Assembly (NCBI GenBank): GCA_041398745.1
Contig: JAWKUB010000005.1
Span: forward strand, 186,001-250,000
Direction of reading: 5' to 3'
Origin: JACKHO01 sp041398745
GTDB lineage: Bacteria > Planctomycetota > Planctomycetia > Planctomycetales > Planctomycetaceae
Length of the DNA: 64,000 bases
Positions 19,488-27,498 of the stretch are shown piece by piece. The position numbers and the translations under genes are program-made. Every line of letters begins with the position of its first letter. Within the stretch, counting starts at the first letter, position 1. The notes below the pieces were generated by a model, which saw only the letters and a list, made by a program, of their open reading frames with translations, had not been told where the DNA came from and searched no databases.

Positions 19488-21056
19488 TCACTTCCCCTCG
19501 TTGATCGACGGCATGAAGCGTTCTTCGACCCACCAGCGGAGCATTGATCCGCTCGCCGAGGTCAGTTGTCCAAGGAACGTTCTCAGCCGGTCGCTGTTCA
19601 GCCGGTCGTGGTACGCCTTCAACAGAGCGGCAGATTGACCTGCTTCGACCTGTGAAATGATGGCTGGGACGAGGTCGTTCATCACGCCGGTGCGTCGATT
19701 GGTGTCATCGCTTGTGCAGACTGGGACCACGTCAGCCACCGTCTTTCCAAAGATTTCCCGGGCATATTCGACCGCCCCCCGAATGCTCTCGGCTTTGGGT
19801 GATTTGCCTGACCGCCAGTCGTACGGGGGATTCCACTCCCGCACCGGGCTCAGCAAATCGATATGCGTCAGCACTCCAATAACCGGCGGCGGTTTCAAAT
19901 GCTGGCGTCCGGCATAATGGGCCTGCAGTTGCTTAAGGAGTTCAACGTCGGCAGATCGAGCGGGTGAGTTGGCGGCCAGTACGAGCAGGACGACATCGGC
20001 CTCGGACACGGCGGTTTCAATTTCTGAAACCTGTGAACTGGTTGCCCCCGCCTCGCCATATCCCGGCGTGTCGAGCAGCGTGAGTTGCTCCTCCGTGCCG
20101 GGCAGCGTCCAGGAGTAACGGTTGACGCTACGCGTTTGTGGCAGGATGTCGGTCGTGGCCTGCTGCTGTTCGAGCAGGGAGTTTATCAAACTCGACTTTC
20201 CGGCTTTCACCTGGCCGAGCAGTGCGATTTGCAGGGACTTCAGTTCGAGTTCCTGATGACTTCCCTCATTCGGAGCTGCCGATGCCGACTTGCGACCAAA
20301 CGTGTTGCGGTAGACGTCGGCCCCACCTTTGAGTCGCCCGCTGTACATTTCGATGAGATAGAAACCAACCTGCCTGATGTAACGGACGAACACAGTCGCG
20401 AGCAATTCGCGCTGCACGTCGGATATGACGGGCCCCAGTGTGGCTCGCGAAATGAGATAGTTCACGGCGTTCATGGGGTTAAATATCGACGAAGCCAGCC
20501 ACCCGGCTTTGGTCGCCGGTTCAACCCACTTCGACGCGCGGGCCAGCATTTTCCACTGGCCAATAGTGACCAGTTGGCTTCCCGGCACATTGGCAATGAC
20601 CCACCGTTCCGTGTCATCCAGAGCGAGTCGCATGGCTGCGAGTGCTTCGGTGGCGGTGACACCATCGACCGGATGTTCCTGGCTGCGGTTAAAGTGCTTG
20701 GCCAAGTCAGCAGCGAGACTGAGGGCCGCATTCAGATAGTGGTGAGGATCAACCAAATCCTCGGCCTTTGTTTCACGCACCAATTCCTGATGCCGCGCCA
20801 CAACTTTCAGGCCCGCTTCATCCTGCTGCGTCCAATGCCCGGGCACTTCAATGGGCGACGCCGCAGCCGCTGGACTGGCGGATGGTGTATCACGCCAGAG
20901 ACGAGTGAGTCCCCAGGTGGCAATCCAAATGACGGGGAGCGTCCAGCCAATCCAAATCAGCCAGCCGGTTTCCCAAAGGGCATAAATGCCAAACGCGAGA
21001 TATACGAAAACGGGCAGAACCAACAGTGCGATGATGACGAGTTGACGAAACTTCAT
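19488..21056 (-). CDS. Membrane-anchored Era/dynamin-like GTPase (second of coupled pair)
   Basis: A 522-aa protein with two predicted membrane segments at residues 5-25 and 33-54, a long helical domain (about 75-265) and a C-terminal GTPase domain. GTPase motifs: G1 GQVKAGKSS at 281-289, G3 DTPGYGE at 329-335 and G4 THID at 395-398. The ATG at 21056 overlaps the end of the upstream GTPase gene by four bases, so the two are almost certainly co-translated. The helical N-terminal domain before the GTPase is unusual for Era-like proteins. Membrane remodelling or envelope function is an inference from the family; no substrate can be assigned. Confidence 0.85.
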   Translation of the reverse strand: MKFRQLVIIALLVLPVFVYLAFGIYALWETGWLIWIGWTLPVIWIATWGLTRLWRDTPSASPAAAASPIEVPGHWTQQDEAGLKVVARHQELVRETKAEDLVDPHHYLNAALSLAADLAKHFNRSQEHPVDGVTATEALAAMRLALDDTERWVIANVPGSQLVTIGQWKMLARASKWVEPATKAGWLASSIFNPMNAVNYLISRATLGPVISDVQRELLATVFVRYIRQVGFYLIEMYSGRLKGGADVYRNTFGRKSASAAPNEGSHQELELKSLQIALLGQVKAGKSSLINSLLEQQQATTDILPQTRSVNRYSWTLPGTEEQLTLLDTPGYGEAGATSSQVSEIETAVSEADVVLLVLAANSPARSADVELLKQLQAHYAGRQHLKPPPVIGVLTHIDLLSPVREWNPPYDWRSGKSPKAESIRGAVEYAREIFGKTVADVVPVCTSDDTNRRTGVMNDLVPAIISQVEAGQSAALLKAYHDRLNSDRLRTFLGQLTSASGSMLRWWVEERFMPSINEGK

Positions 21057-22252
21057 GAGGACGCCTCCTCATTGCCAGCGGACTGCTGGTCGTTCTCCTT
21101 CCAAAGCGCCGCACCCCGTGTAAGCTGTTCTTGAAAGACTTTCTGCAACTCATCCGCCGAAGGAACATGCCCTTGCTTCACTTCCAGAAAGTACCAGTTC
21201 CAGGCCATGCCCGTGGCAAAGGTATATGCAAATGCCGCGGCAGCATTGGCTGCCATGCCCACCCACGGAATCACCTTCAGCATTTCCCGCACTGCCATGC
21301 CGACGGCAATACGACCTCCCGCAACGCCCGTCAGTTGAGCCCACTGTGACGTAGTGAGTTCCAGTTCGTAAATGGCGGCGAGTCGATAGGCCAGGTGTGT
21401 TTGAATAGCGAAGACGACTGGAATGTCGACCCAGGGCAAAGGCACAGCGGCAGCCGTTCCCGCGATGGTACTTGCCGACAGAATGGCCGACTGCGCTCGA
21501 CGCTGCTGCAATGATTTCAGCGGGCTAACCAGTTCTTCCAGGTGCAGCAGTGTTTGTCGGTAGGAGGAAGGCAGCAGTTCGAGGATTGCCGCCTTGAGCC
21601 GGTCTCCACCGAAGTTCGGATGGGCGAAGCCTTCCGCGGGTTGTGTCAGGTCGATGGGAACAACGGCGTCAGCCAGCCCTGCAAACTGTTCGATTTGATG
21701 CTGGAGTGAACGTTTTAGATCCTCAGGAAGTTCGTCAGGAACGGGGACCTCGGAAGAAAACAAATCTCTTTCGCTGATATCGCTCCCGGGAATTGCTTCA
21801 TGCAGGCAAGTCAGTGCCAGCAGGATTGGGCGTTCCGGTGCAACTTCTCGGATGATTTTCAGACTTTTGATCAGTTCATCAAGTGCATGGTCCATTACCC
21901 GGACTGTGACCAGTACAAGCTGCGTGGAATCGGAAAATGATTCCAAATCTTCAGTCGGATCGTATCCCGCCTCTCCCAATCCTCGCGTGTCGAGAAACGT
22001 CATTAACGGGTCTTTCGAGTCGGGAAAGTCGTACCGCCGCGATGTTTTCGTTTGCGGGCGATAGCCGTTCCCGATTTCCGCCGACTCGACTCCGGTGAGG
22101 TACCGGATGATGGACGACTTGCCGCTGCCCGTCTTTCCCAGCAGCCAGAATGTGGGAATGGGTGCCTTCTCCAGCAGCTGCGCGCGTCGCCGGACGTATT
22201 CGTCCTCGGAGAGCGAATCTCCCTGCCACCACTGCTTTAGAAACTCAAACAT
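21053..22252 (-). CDS. GTPase with C-terminal DUF697-like membrane domain (first of coupled pair)
   Basis: A 399-aa protein. G1 is GKTGSGKSS at residues 39-47 and G3 is DTRGLGE at 88-94. The usual G4 TKxD/NKxD is replaced by TCLHEA, so nucleotide specificity may be relaxed. The C-terminal half (about 255-365) has hydrophobic helices rich in A and G (for example IAGTAAAVPLPWVDIP) that match the DUF697 style of membrane-associated GTPases. Its stop overlaps the start of the second GTPase. Both genes probably act together at the cytoplasmic membrane. The function is unknown. Confidence 0.85.
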   Translation of the reverse strand: MFEFLKQWWQGDSLSEDEYVRRRAQLLEKAPIPTFWLLGKTGSGKSSIIRYLTGVESAEIGNGYRPQTKTSRRYDFPDSKDPLMTFLDTRGLGEAGYDPTEDLESFSDSTQLVLVTVRVMDHALDELIKSLKIIREVAPERPILLALTCLHEAIPGSDISERDLFSSEVPVPDELPEDLKRSLQHQIEQFAGLADAVVPIDLTQPAEGFAHPNFGGDRLKAAILELLPSSYRQTLLHLEELVSPLKSLQQRRAQSAILSASTIAGTAAAVPLPWVDIPVVFAIQTHLAYRLAAIYELELTTSQWAQLTGVAGGRIAVGMAVREMLKVIPWVGMAANAAAAFAYTFATGMAWNWYFLEVKQGHVPSADELQKVFQEQLTRGAALWKENDQQSAGNEEASS

Positions 22253-22390
22253 CGATGCCGGCCAAACTGCTACGGAGTCGTATTCACATCGCCATTCGCT
22301 GTTGGACGGGCGATCTTGTGGAGAATTTCACCAACGCTACCGGAATTCGTACAGCCACTGCAAGCAGTACCGTTATTTCGTGATGGACCG

Positions 22391-23203
22391 TCAGTCGTAA
22401 TGCACGCACACGAGGTAAAGTCCATGAGCTGGCGCCGTTCCGCCCGCTTCTTTTCGATTCATGGCTTCGAGAATCCGTCTGACATCATTGCCAGTCCAGT
22501 TGCCACGGCCCACGTTGAGCAGTGTTCCCGTAATGGTGCGGACCATGTTGTACAGAAATCCGTCCGCTTCTATTTCAAGCACAATGAAAGGAGCCTCAGG
22601 AGTACTCTCTCCCTCTACTCGTTCACCAGCAGTTGCAACGGGCGACCAGGCGGGCCACTCGGCAACGCGTCTCACGGAAACATGATTCACGGTGCGAACA
22701 CTCGTCGCCTTATTCGGCCAGTGAGACTCGAAGCTGCGGAAGTCGTGTTTTCCAATCAGTTCCTGAGCCGCTGCATGCATTGCAGCGACATCGAGTTCCT
22801 GCGAGATGCGCCACGCGTAATTCTTGAGAAACGGGAACTCGACGACGTGATTGTAAATGACGTAGCGATATCGCTTCGTCTTCGCAGAGAAGGTCGCGTG
22901 AAAGTCGTAGTCGACTTCTTCGCTTTCGACGACAACCACTTCGTCGGGCAAGTGGGCTCGCAGGGCAAGTTTCCAGCGATCAGGCGGGATGTCAGATTCT
23001 GTCCGGAAGTTCGCCACTTGCCCGAGTGCATGCACACCGGAATCAGTACGCCCGGCCGCGAGAATTCGAAGCGATTCGCCCGAGGTCTTCTCGATGGAGT
23101 GCTCGACAACTCCCTGGACCGTGCGGCGGTTCGGCTGGACCTGCCATCCTGCGAAGTCGGTTCCGTCGTAGGAGAGTGTCAGCCTGATGTTTCGCTGGGC
23201 CAT
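22391..23203 (-). CDS. truA: tRNA pseudouridine synthase A
   Basis: A 270-aa enzyme that isomerises uridines 38-40 in the anticodon arm of many tRNAs. The catalytic aspartate is D54 in GRTDSGVHA. The N-terminal strand NIRLTLSYDGTDFAGWQ and the C-terminal DGFLYNMVRTITGTLL are typical. The start ATG at 23203 has no good ribosome site; a 20-bp sequence found again 184 bases away lies two bases upstream of it. A clean single-domain TruA. Confidence 0.96.
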   Translation of the reverse strand: MAQRNIRLTLSYDGTDFAGWQVQPNRRTVQGVVEHSIEKTSGESLRILAAGRTDSGVHALGQVANFRTESDIPPDRWKLALRAHLPDEVVVVESEEVDYDFHATFSAKTKRYRYVIYNHVVEFPFLKNYAWRISQELDVAAMHAAAQELIGKHDFRSFESHWPNKATSVRTVNHVSVRRVAEWPAWSPVATAGERVEGESTPEAPFIVLEIEADGFLYNMVRTITGTLLNVGRGNWTGNDVRRILEAMNRKEAGGTAPAHGLYLVCVHYD

Positions 23204-23205
23204 GA

Positions 23206-23225
23206 CGGTATGGTGCCGCTACATC
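23206..23225. repeat. 20-bp direct repeat, copy 1, abutting truA start
   Basis: CGGTATGGTGCCGCTACATC is present here and again at 23390-23409, identical over 20 bases. This copy ends two bases from the truA start codon on the minus strand. Confidence 0.85.
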
Positions 23226-23383
23226 AAATGATTCGTAGGGAGGGTGAAGTCGGCGACAATCAGGATGGTGCGTTACGCAAGTCGTTCCATGCGAAGATCA
23301 GAGTGCCATTTCCGTGATGCCTGATTCGCCGACGTAACCCACCATAATGCAGCGACTTGCTGCACACACCCTACAAAAAGGAG

Positions 23384-23409
23384 CCATACCGGTATGGTGC
23401 CGCTACATC
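23384..23409. repeat. 20-bp direct repeat copy 2 fused to a 14-bp palindrome
   Basis: The second copy of the 20-mer (23390-23409) overlaps a perfect palindrome CCATACCGGTATGG at 23384-23397. It lies between rimI (ending at 23448) and truA. It could be an operator or the trace of a small duplication. Confidence 0.7.
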
Positions 23410-23447
23410 GGGGACGCAATCCGAAGAAGTGTTGGTCGGGCTACGCG

Positions 23448-23984
23448 TTACGCAGCGTCGTATTCGGAAATGCGATTCCGAGGTGAGTACGGTGAAGTGA
23501 CGTCGTGCGTGGCGTCGAGACGGAAACGCAAGATGTAGGCGTCTTCGTCCGTGTCATCGTAATGGCAACGCAGCACGCTAATTGCCCGGAAGTTCTGTTC
23601 GCGGAAAAAGAGTTGTGCGTCGAGATTCCGTTCGCGGACTTCCAACAGAATTTCGTTGCGGCGCTGCTGCGAGAGTTTGTCGACGAGCCGCAGGACCATT
23701 TGCCCACCCACGCCACTGCGACGCGCATCTTTAGCGACGGCAAAATTCAGAATGTGCAAACGCGTTTTATGCAGCTCATAAATCATGAACCCCACAATCC
23801 GCTGATCCTGCTCGGCAACCATGCCAATACAGTTTCGCTGACGGAGACAGCACAGGAAGTCTTCGTCAGTCCAGGGGGACTGGAAACTTTCCTGTTCGAT
23901 TTGCAGTACCTCTGGCATGTCCCGGCGAATGAGCCAGCGGATTTGCGTGTCGGTCTTTTGTTTCGGCGTGAATCCAGAACTCAC
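23448..23984 (-). CDS. rimI: GNAT acetyltransferase, RimI-like
   Basis: A 178-aa GNAT protein. RimI acetylates the N-terminal alanine of ribosomal protein S18. I place the start at GTG 23984 because CGGAGG lies five bases upstream; a TTG at 24008 would give eight more residues without a ribosome site. The acetyl-CoA loop is RRSGVGGQMV, preceded by LHILNFAVAKDAR and followed by LEVRERNLDAQLFFREQNF, the RimI pattern of strand then ERN helix. The C-terminal tail (about 25 residues past the fold) is longer than usual. Another GNAT role cannot be excluded. Confidence 0.82.
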   Translation of the reverse strand: MSSGFTPKQKTDTQIRWLIRRDMPEVLQIEQESFQSPWTDEDFLCCLRQRNCIGMVAEQDQRIVGFMIYELHKTRLHILNFAVAKDARRSGVGGQMVLRLVDKLSQQRRNEILLEVRERNLDAQLFFREQNFRAISVLRCHYDDTDEDAYILRFRLDATHDVTSPYSPRNRISEYDAA

Positions 23985-24251
23985 AATGGCCTCCGTGCCA
24001 CGTTTCAACGCGAGTGTCGATCTTTCGTTGTCATCTCTCCAGCCACAAACCGTTGTCCATTCAAGACAACGGCGTCGTCCCAGCTGGCGAGCTGTTCAGG
24101 GATGTTAACAAAGGTTCTTCGCTCGGGTGAAGGCGGAATATGTGGGAATTTCGATTACAGACGCGAGTGAGGCCTTTTCTGCCGATGCTGTCTTGAGTCA
24201 TTTGACGCGTTGCGTCAGGGATCGACACATCGTATTCACCGAGCTGACGTC

Positions 24252-25247
24252 TCACGTCGCGCTGCGTTCAAATGCTCGTTCAAACTCTTTCAAAAGGCGA
24301 GCACATGCCTCGTTCACCGGCCCCGGCAACATGGCACCCGACGCCTGCTTGTGACCGCCACCACCAAACTTTTCGGCAATTGTCGCGACGTCCACTGGTT
24401 CTCGACTTCGCAAACTCGCTTTTACGCGACCATCGATTTGTTCAACGAGAATGAATGAAGCCAGAACGCCATCAATGGCCAGGCCACTATTGACGAGACC
24501 TTCGGTGTCGGTGGGATGTGCTCCCGTCTCTGAAAAATCCTTCCGCGTTACGAAAGTATGAGTCAGTTGCGCATTCTGAGCCAGTTCCACGCGGCCAAGT
24601 ACGACCGATTGCAGTTTCAGCCGGGCCAGTGACGAGCGTTCATACAACTGCTGGTACAGCACGTGCGGTTCCACGCCAGCATCGATGAGCCGGGCTGCCG
24701 TGCGATAGGTACGTGCATCGGAATTGGAGAACCGATACCACCCCGTGTCGGTAGCGACAGCGCAAAACAATGCGTCCGCCTCTTCTTTCGTCACGGAAAC
24801 GTTCATCGCTTCGGCGAGCTCGGTGATCAGCACTCCCGTGGCGGCGGCTGAGGTGTCTTTGAACTCCAGGGCACCCAAATCATCGGAGCTGACGTGATGA
24901 TCAATCACGACCTTCCTCGCAGATGTCTGCTGCAGGACGAGGCCGACATCCTGCAACTGCTGCCAGGCCGACGTGTCGACAATGACATGCACGTCCGTGT
25001 CGCAGGCCGATTCGATACTGACATCCGCCTTGATTTTCTGAATCCGCTTTTCAGGATCCATGAAGCCAAGATGATCTGGCGTGTGTGAGGGATTAATAAT
25101 GCGGACGGTTTTTCCCAGCGACTCCAGAATTCCCGCCAGTCCCAGCGCCGAGCCAATGGCGTCCGCATCGGGCCGCACGTGGCTGGAAATGACAAAACGT
25201 TCGGCACTGTGCACCACGTCGATGAATGGTTGCCAGTTGATAGCCAT
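24252..25247 (-). CDS. nrnA: DHH/DHHA1 phosphoesterase, NrnA-like (oligoribonuclease / pAp phosphatase)
   Basis: A 331-aa protein of the bifunctional oligoribonuclease / pAp phosphatase family, which degrades RNA of 2-5 nt and dephosphorylates 3'-phosphoadenosine 5'-phosphate. Manganese-site motifs: SSHVRPDADAIGS (H23, D27, D29), D91 in VDTSA and DHH at 116-118. The DHHA1 domain ends with GGGGHKQASG near residue 306. Length is standard. Close relatives act on cyclic dinucleotides (GdpP), but the extra GGDEF and PAS domains of that family are absent. Confidence 0.9.
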   Translation of the reverse strand: MAINWQPFIDVVHSAERFVISSHVRPDADAIGSALGLAGILESLGKTVRIINPSHTPDHLGFMDPEKRIQKIKADVSIESACDTDVHVIVDTSAWQQLQDVGLVLQQTSARKVVIDHHVSSDDLGALEFKDTSAAATGVLITELAEAMNVSVTKEEADALFCAVATDTGWYRFSNSDARTYRTAARLIDAGVEPHVLYQQLYERSSLARLKLQSVVLGRVELAQNAQLTHTFVTRKDFSETGAHPTDTEGLVNSGLAIDGVLASFILVEQIDGRVKASLRSREPVDVATIAEKFGGGGHKQASGAMLPGPVNEACARLLKEFERAFERSAT

Positions 25248-25321
25248 GTGGAAGTGCCAAACTGAAGGAAGGAATTTGAGAGACGCCTCTCACGGTGGTC
25301 GGAAAGGACTCCAAAGGTTAG

Positions 25322-25765
25322 TCAGGATATGAGAATGTCGCCATCCAGGTCGACATCTAAGGAGTCTGCAATGGCCTCAAAATTCGTCCGGGCGTCTTCC
25401 AGTTCGTGGTCCGTCGCCTGACAGAGAATCATGACGGTGAATCGGCCCGTTCGAAAGACGCGCACGAACGCTGTGTTGACCAGCTCAAGACAGACAAAAC
25501 TGATTTCACGTGCTTCGGCCTCACGACGGGCCAGCTGCCTGGTCGAACGTTCGACGTCGACTTCGTCATACTCCCCCTTGAACGCCGTTTCGATTTCCTC
25601 GATGACCTCTTCAACTTGCGGACGCTCCCGCATGAGATGCAGCGACCAGAAGGAGGTTTCACCATCAGTCACCGTAATGGTGGTGTCCCCTTCATTGTTC
25701 TCTTCCTCAAGCATCCAGTCCTCTGGGTACTGGAAAGCAATTCCGTGGTTCTTGTATCGCTGCAT
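25322..25765 (-). CDS. Hypothetical protein, 147 aa
   Basis: A small acidic protein lying 74 bases from the nanoRNase gene on the same strand. The sequence opens with RYKNHGIAFQYPEDWMLEEE, a pattern seen in PsbP/DUF1795-like folds, and ends DSLDVDLDGDILIS. There is no signal peptide. Two charged segments suggest a soluble protein. I could not assign a function; co-transcription with the neighbouring genes is possible. Confidence 0.72.
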   Translation of the reverse strand: MQRYKNHGIAFQYPEDWMLEEENNEGDTTITVTDGETSFWSLHLMRERPQVEEVIEEIETAFKGEYDEVDVERSTRQLARREAEAREISFVCLELVNTAFVRVFRTGRFTVMILCQATDHELEDARTNFEAIADSLDVDLDGDILIS

Positions 25766-25893
25766 GTCTAAGACAATCGTCCTGTTGTCGTGGGTGTGTG
25801 GTCGAAGGTTGAGGGTCTAAGGTCGAACGAAGAGATTAAGGTCAGCAGCACGGTGTCCGCCACTTATTCCTGAATCCTGGTTCCTGACTCCAC

Positions 25894-27204
25894 TCAAACG
25901 GCCCAATTCCGTCGGGCACGGGCACGCAGCATATTGGCTTCAGGATCGTTCACAAACTCTTCCGTCTTTGGATCGATTTCGAGTTTGCGTCCGAGAATCC
26001 AGGCAATGGCTGCGGCATGAGACGCAATGTGCGAGCGCCGCATGACGTCCTGATTCGCTGCGGTCATTTTGCGGGACCGAATGCAATCGAAGAAGTTACG
26101 GGCATGCGCAGAAACGTCGAGCCCCCGCACGCGTTTGCTCGCGTCGGGGAGTTCCTTCCGCAGTTCCTCGGTGGAGGCCAGGATTTCTCCTTCGTCGCCA
26201 GTTTCGACCGATCCCTTATCGCCGACGAAACGGACCGGGCAGGTGCCGAGTCGTGTGGTGTAGTGAGGATCACGGTTGCCGAAGGGATCTTTGAGGAAAT
26301 CGATAACCAGTTTCACGCCATTCGCGTACATACACACGATTTTGTCTTCGTGCGGTTCATACGTCACGGGCATGGTGTCATCGGCCTGATTGGCCCATTG
26401 ACACAAGTCGACCGTGTGGGCGCCCCAGTCCAGCAGGCGGGCACCGGAATCGAAGTCCCACTGGCCACGCCACCGCCCCTGTACGTACTTGCTGTTGTAA
26501 GGACGCCAGGCGGCTGGTCCGAGCCACATGTTCCAGTCGACAACATTGGGGGCTGGTGTTGGTTCTGCGGGTAGCCATGTATTGTCGAGCGTGGGGTAGT
26601 AGACCGAGGCATGCAGTGTATGCACCTTGCCGAGTTTTCCGCTGTGGGCCATGTCGACAGCCAACTGGAAGTTCGGCACGCTGCGACGCTGTGTTCCGGC
26701 CTGAAATACCCGCTTTTCATGATGCATGGTGTCAGCCAGTTCCTGGCAGTCGGCGATCGTAATGCCGCACGGCTTCTCGCTGTACACATCTTTACCCGCC
26801 TTGGCCGCGAGCATCGACGCAGCCGCGTGCCAGCGGTCGCCGGTTGCAATGAGCACGGCATCCACATCTTTTCGATCCAGCACTTCGCGGAAATCCTGGT
26901 GCAATTCAAGTTTGGTATCGCCGTAGGCTTCATCAACCAGTTTCTTACCGGCGTTACGACGCGACTCCTGCACGTCGGCAATCGCGATGCAACGGATGTC
27001 GTCGAACTTGAGCATGGCGGTCAAGTCGTAAGTGCAGCGGGGACCAATCCCAATGACGCCCAGATTCAAGCGTTCGTTGGGTGATGTGCTCCCCTGGGCA
27101 TAACTGAGCGTCTCACTACCCGCCACTGCGGTAAACGCCGCCGAAGCAGCCACGGCAGCCATGAAATCCCGGCGACTCGTCTTCTCGTTCTTCGTTGCAC
27201 CCAT
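25894..27204 (-). CDS. Tat-exported Gfo/Idh/MocA family oxidoreductase
   Basis: A 436-aa NAD(P)-dependent oxidoreductase-like protein. The ATG at 27204 is preceded by GGAGAGAG and opens into a twin-arginine signal (TSRRDFMAAVAASAAF, about residues 9-35). The Rossmann part has LGVIGIGPRC near 48. The sugar-binding motif YSEKPCGIT holds the conserved EKP lysine, and the C-terminal domain has LGPAAWRPYN and a WGAHTVDLCQW segment. Family members oxidise or rearrange sugars and inositols. Exported members are abundant in Planctomycetes and their substrates are usually unknown. It is divergent from cysS across a 294-bp gap with a tandem repeat. Confidence 0.9.
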   Translation of the reverse strand: MGATKNEKTSRRDFMAAVAASAAFTAVAGSETLSYAQGSTSPNERLNLGVIGIGPRCTYDLTAMLKFDDIRCIAIADVQESRRNAGKKLVDEAYGDTKLELHQDFREVLDRKDVDAVLIATGDRWHAAASMLAAKAGKDVYSEKPCGITIADCQELADTMHHEKRVFQAGTQRRSVPNFQLAVDMAHSGKLGKVHTLHASVYYPTLDNTWLPAEPTPAPNVVDWNMWLGPAAWRPYNSKYVQGRWRGQWDFDSGARLLDWGAHTVDLCQWANQADDTMPVTYEPHEDKIVCMYANGVKLVIDFLKDPFGNRDPHYTTRLGTCPVRFVGDKGSVETGDEGEILASTEELRKELPDASKRVRGLDVSAHARNFFDCIRSRKMTAANQDVMRRSHIASHAAAIAWILGRKLEIDPKTEEFVNDPEANMLRARARRNWAV

Positions 27205-27294
27205 GGTGATTCTCTCTCCGTCGACACAATTCCGCATCAGGCGGCTCACGCTGCACACCTGTCGACGCAGATGTTAGCCGAACTTAGCCACCGA

Positions 27295-27338
27295 TTGCAC
27301 GGCTGGAGATGATCTGTTGCACGGCTGGAGATGATCTG
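27295..27338. repeat. Perfect 22-bp tandem duplication between divergent genes
   Basis: Two adjacent copies (27295-27316 and 27317-27338) of a 22-base unit that begins TTGCACGG and ends GATGATCTG are identical. They lie between the divergent MocA-type gene (start 27204) and cysS (start 27499), so they may be within a promoter region. Confidence 0.9.
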
Positions 27339-27498
27339 ACGAATCGGATGGGTTTACCGTCAGTGGAATTCCTCAGAGTCGCAGAAGGTCTTGGGGGGAT
27401 TCGTCCAAGTCGCTATCTTCTCAGTCATTACAGCATCGGAAGCTCCCGAAATCGCTTTCGATCATTGTCCCCCTTGCAATTGCAGAATACCCATTCCC

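Noticed and set aside
20085..21134. Long plus-strand open frame (349 aa) over the GTPase gene
   Set aside because: It is antisense to a protein with clear GTPase motifs, has no recognisable domain and a shadow-frame composition.
22316..23317. Plus-strand open frame of 333 aa over truA
   Set aside because: It overlaps the full-length TruA gene with intact catalytic motifs on the other strand; no known domain.
23206..23409. Repeated 20-mer considered as a phage attachment site pair
   Set aside because: Only 164 bases lie between the copies and there is no integrase or tRNA end.
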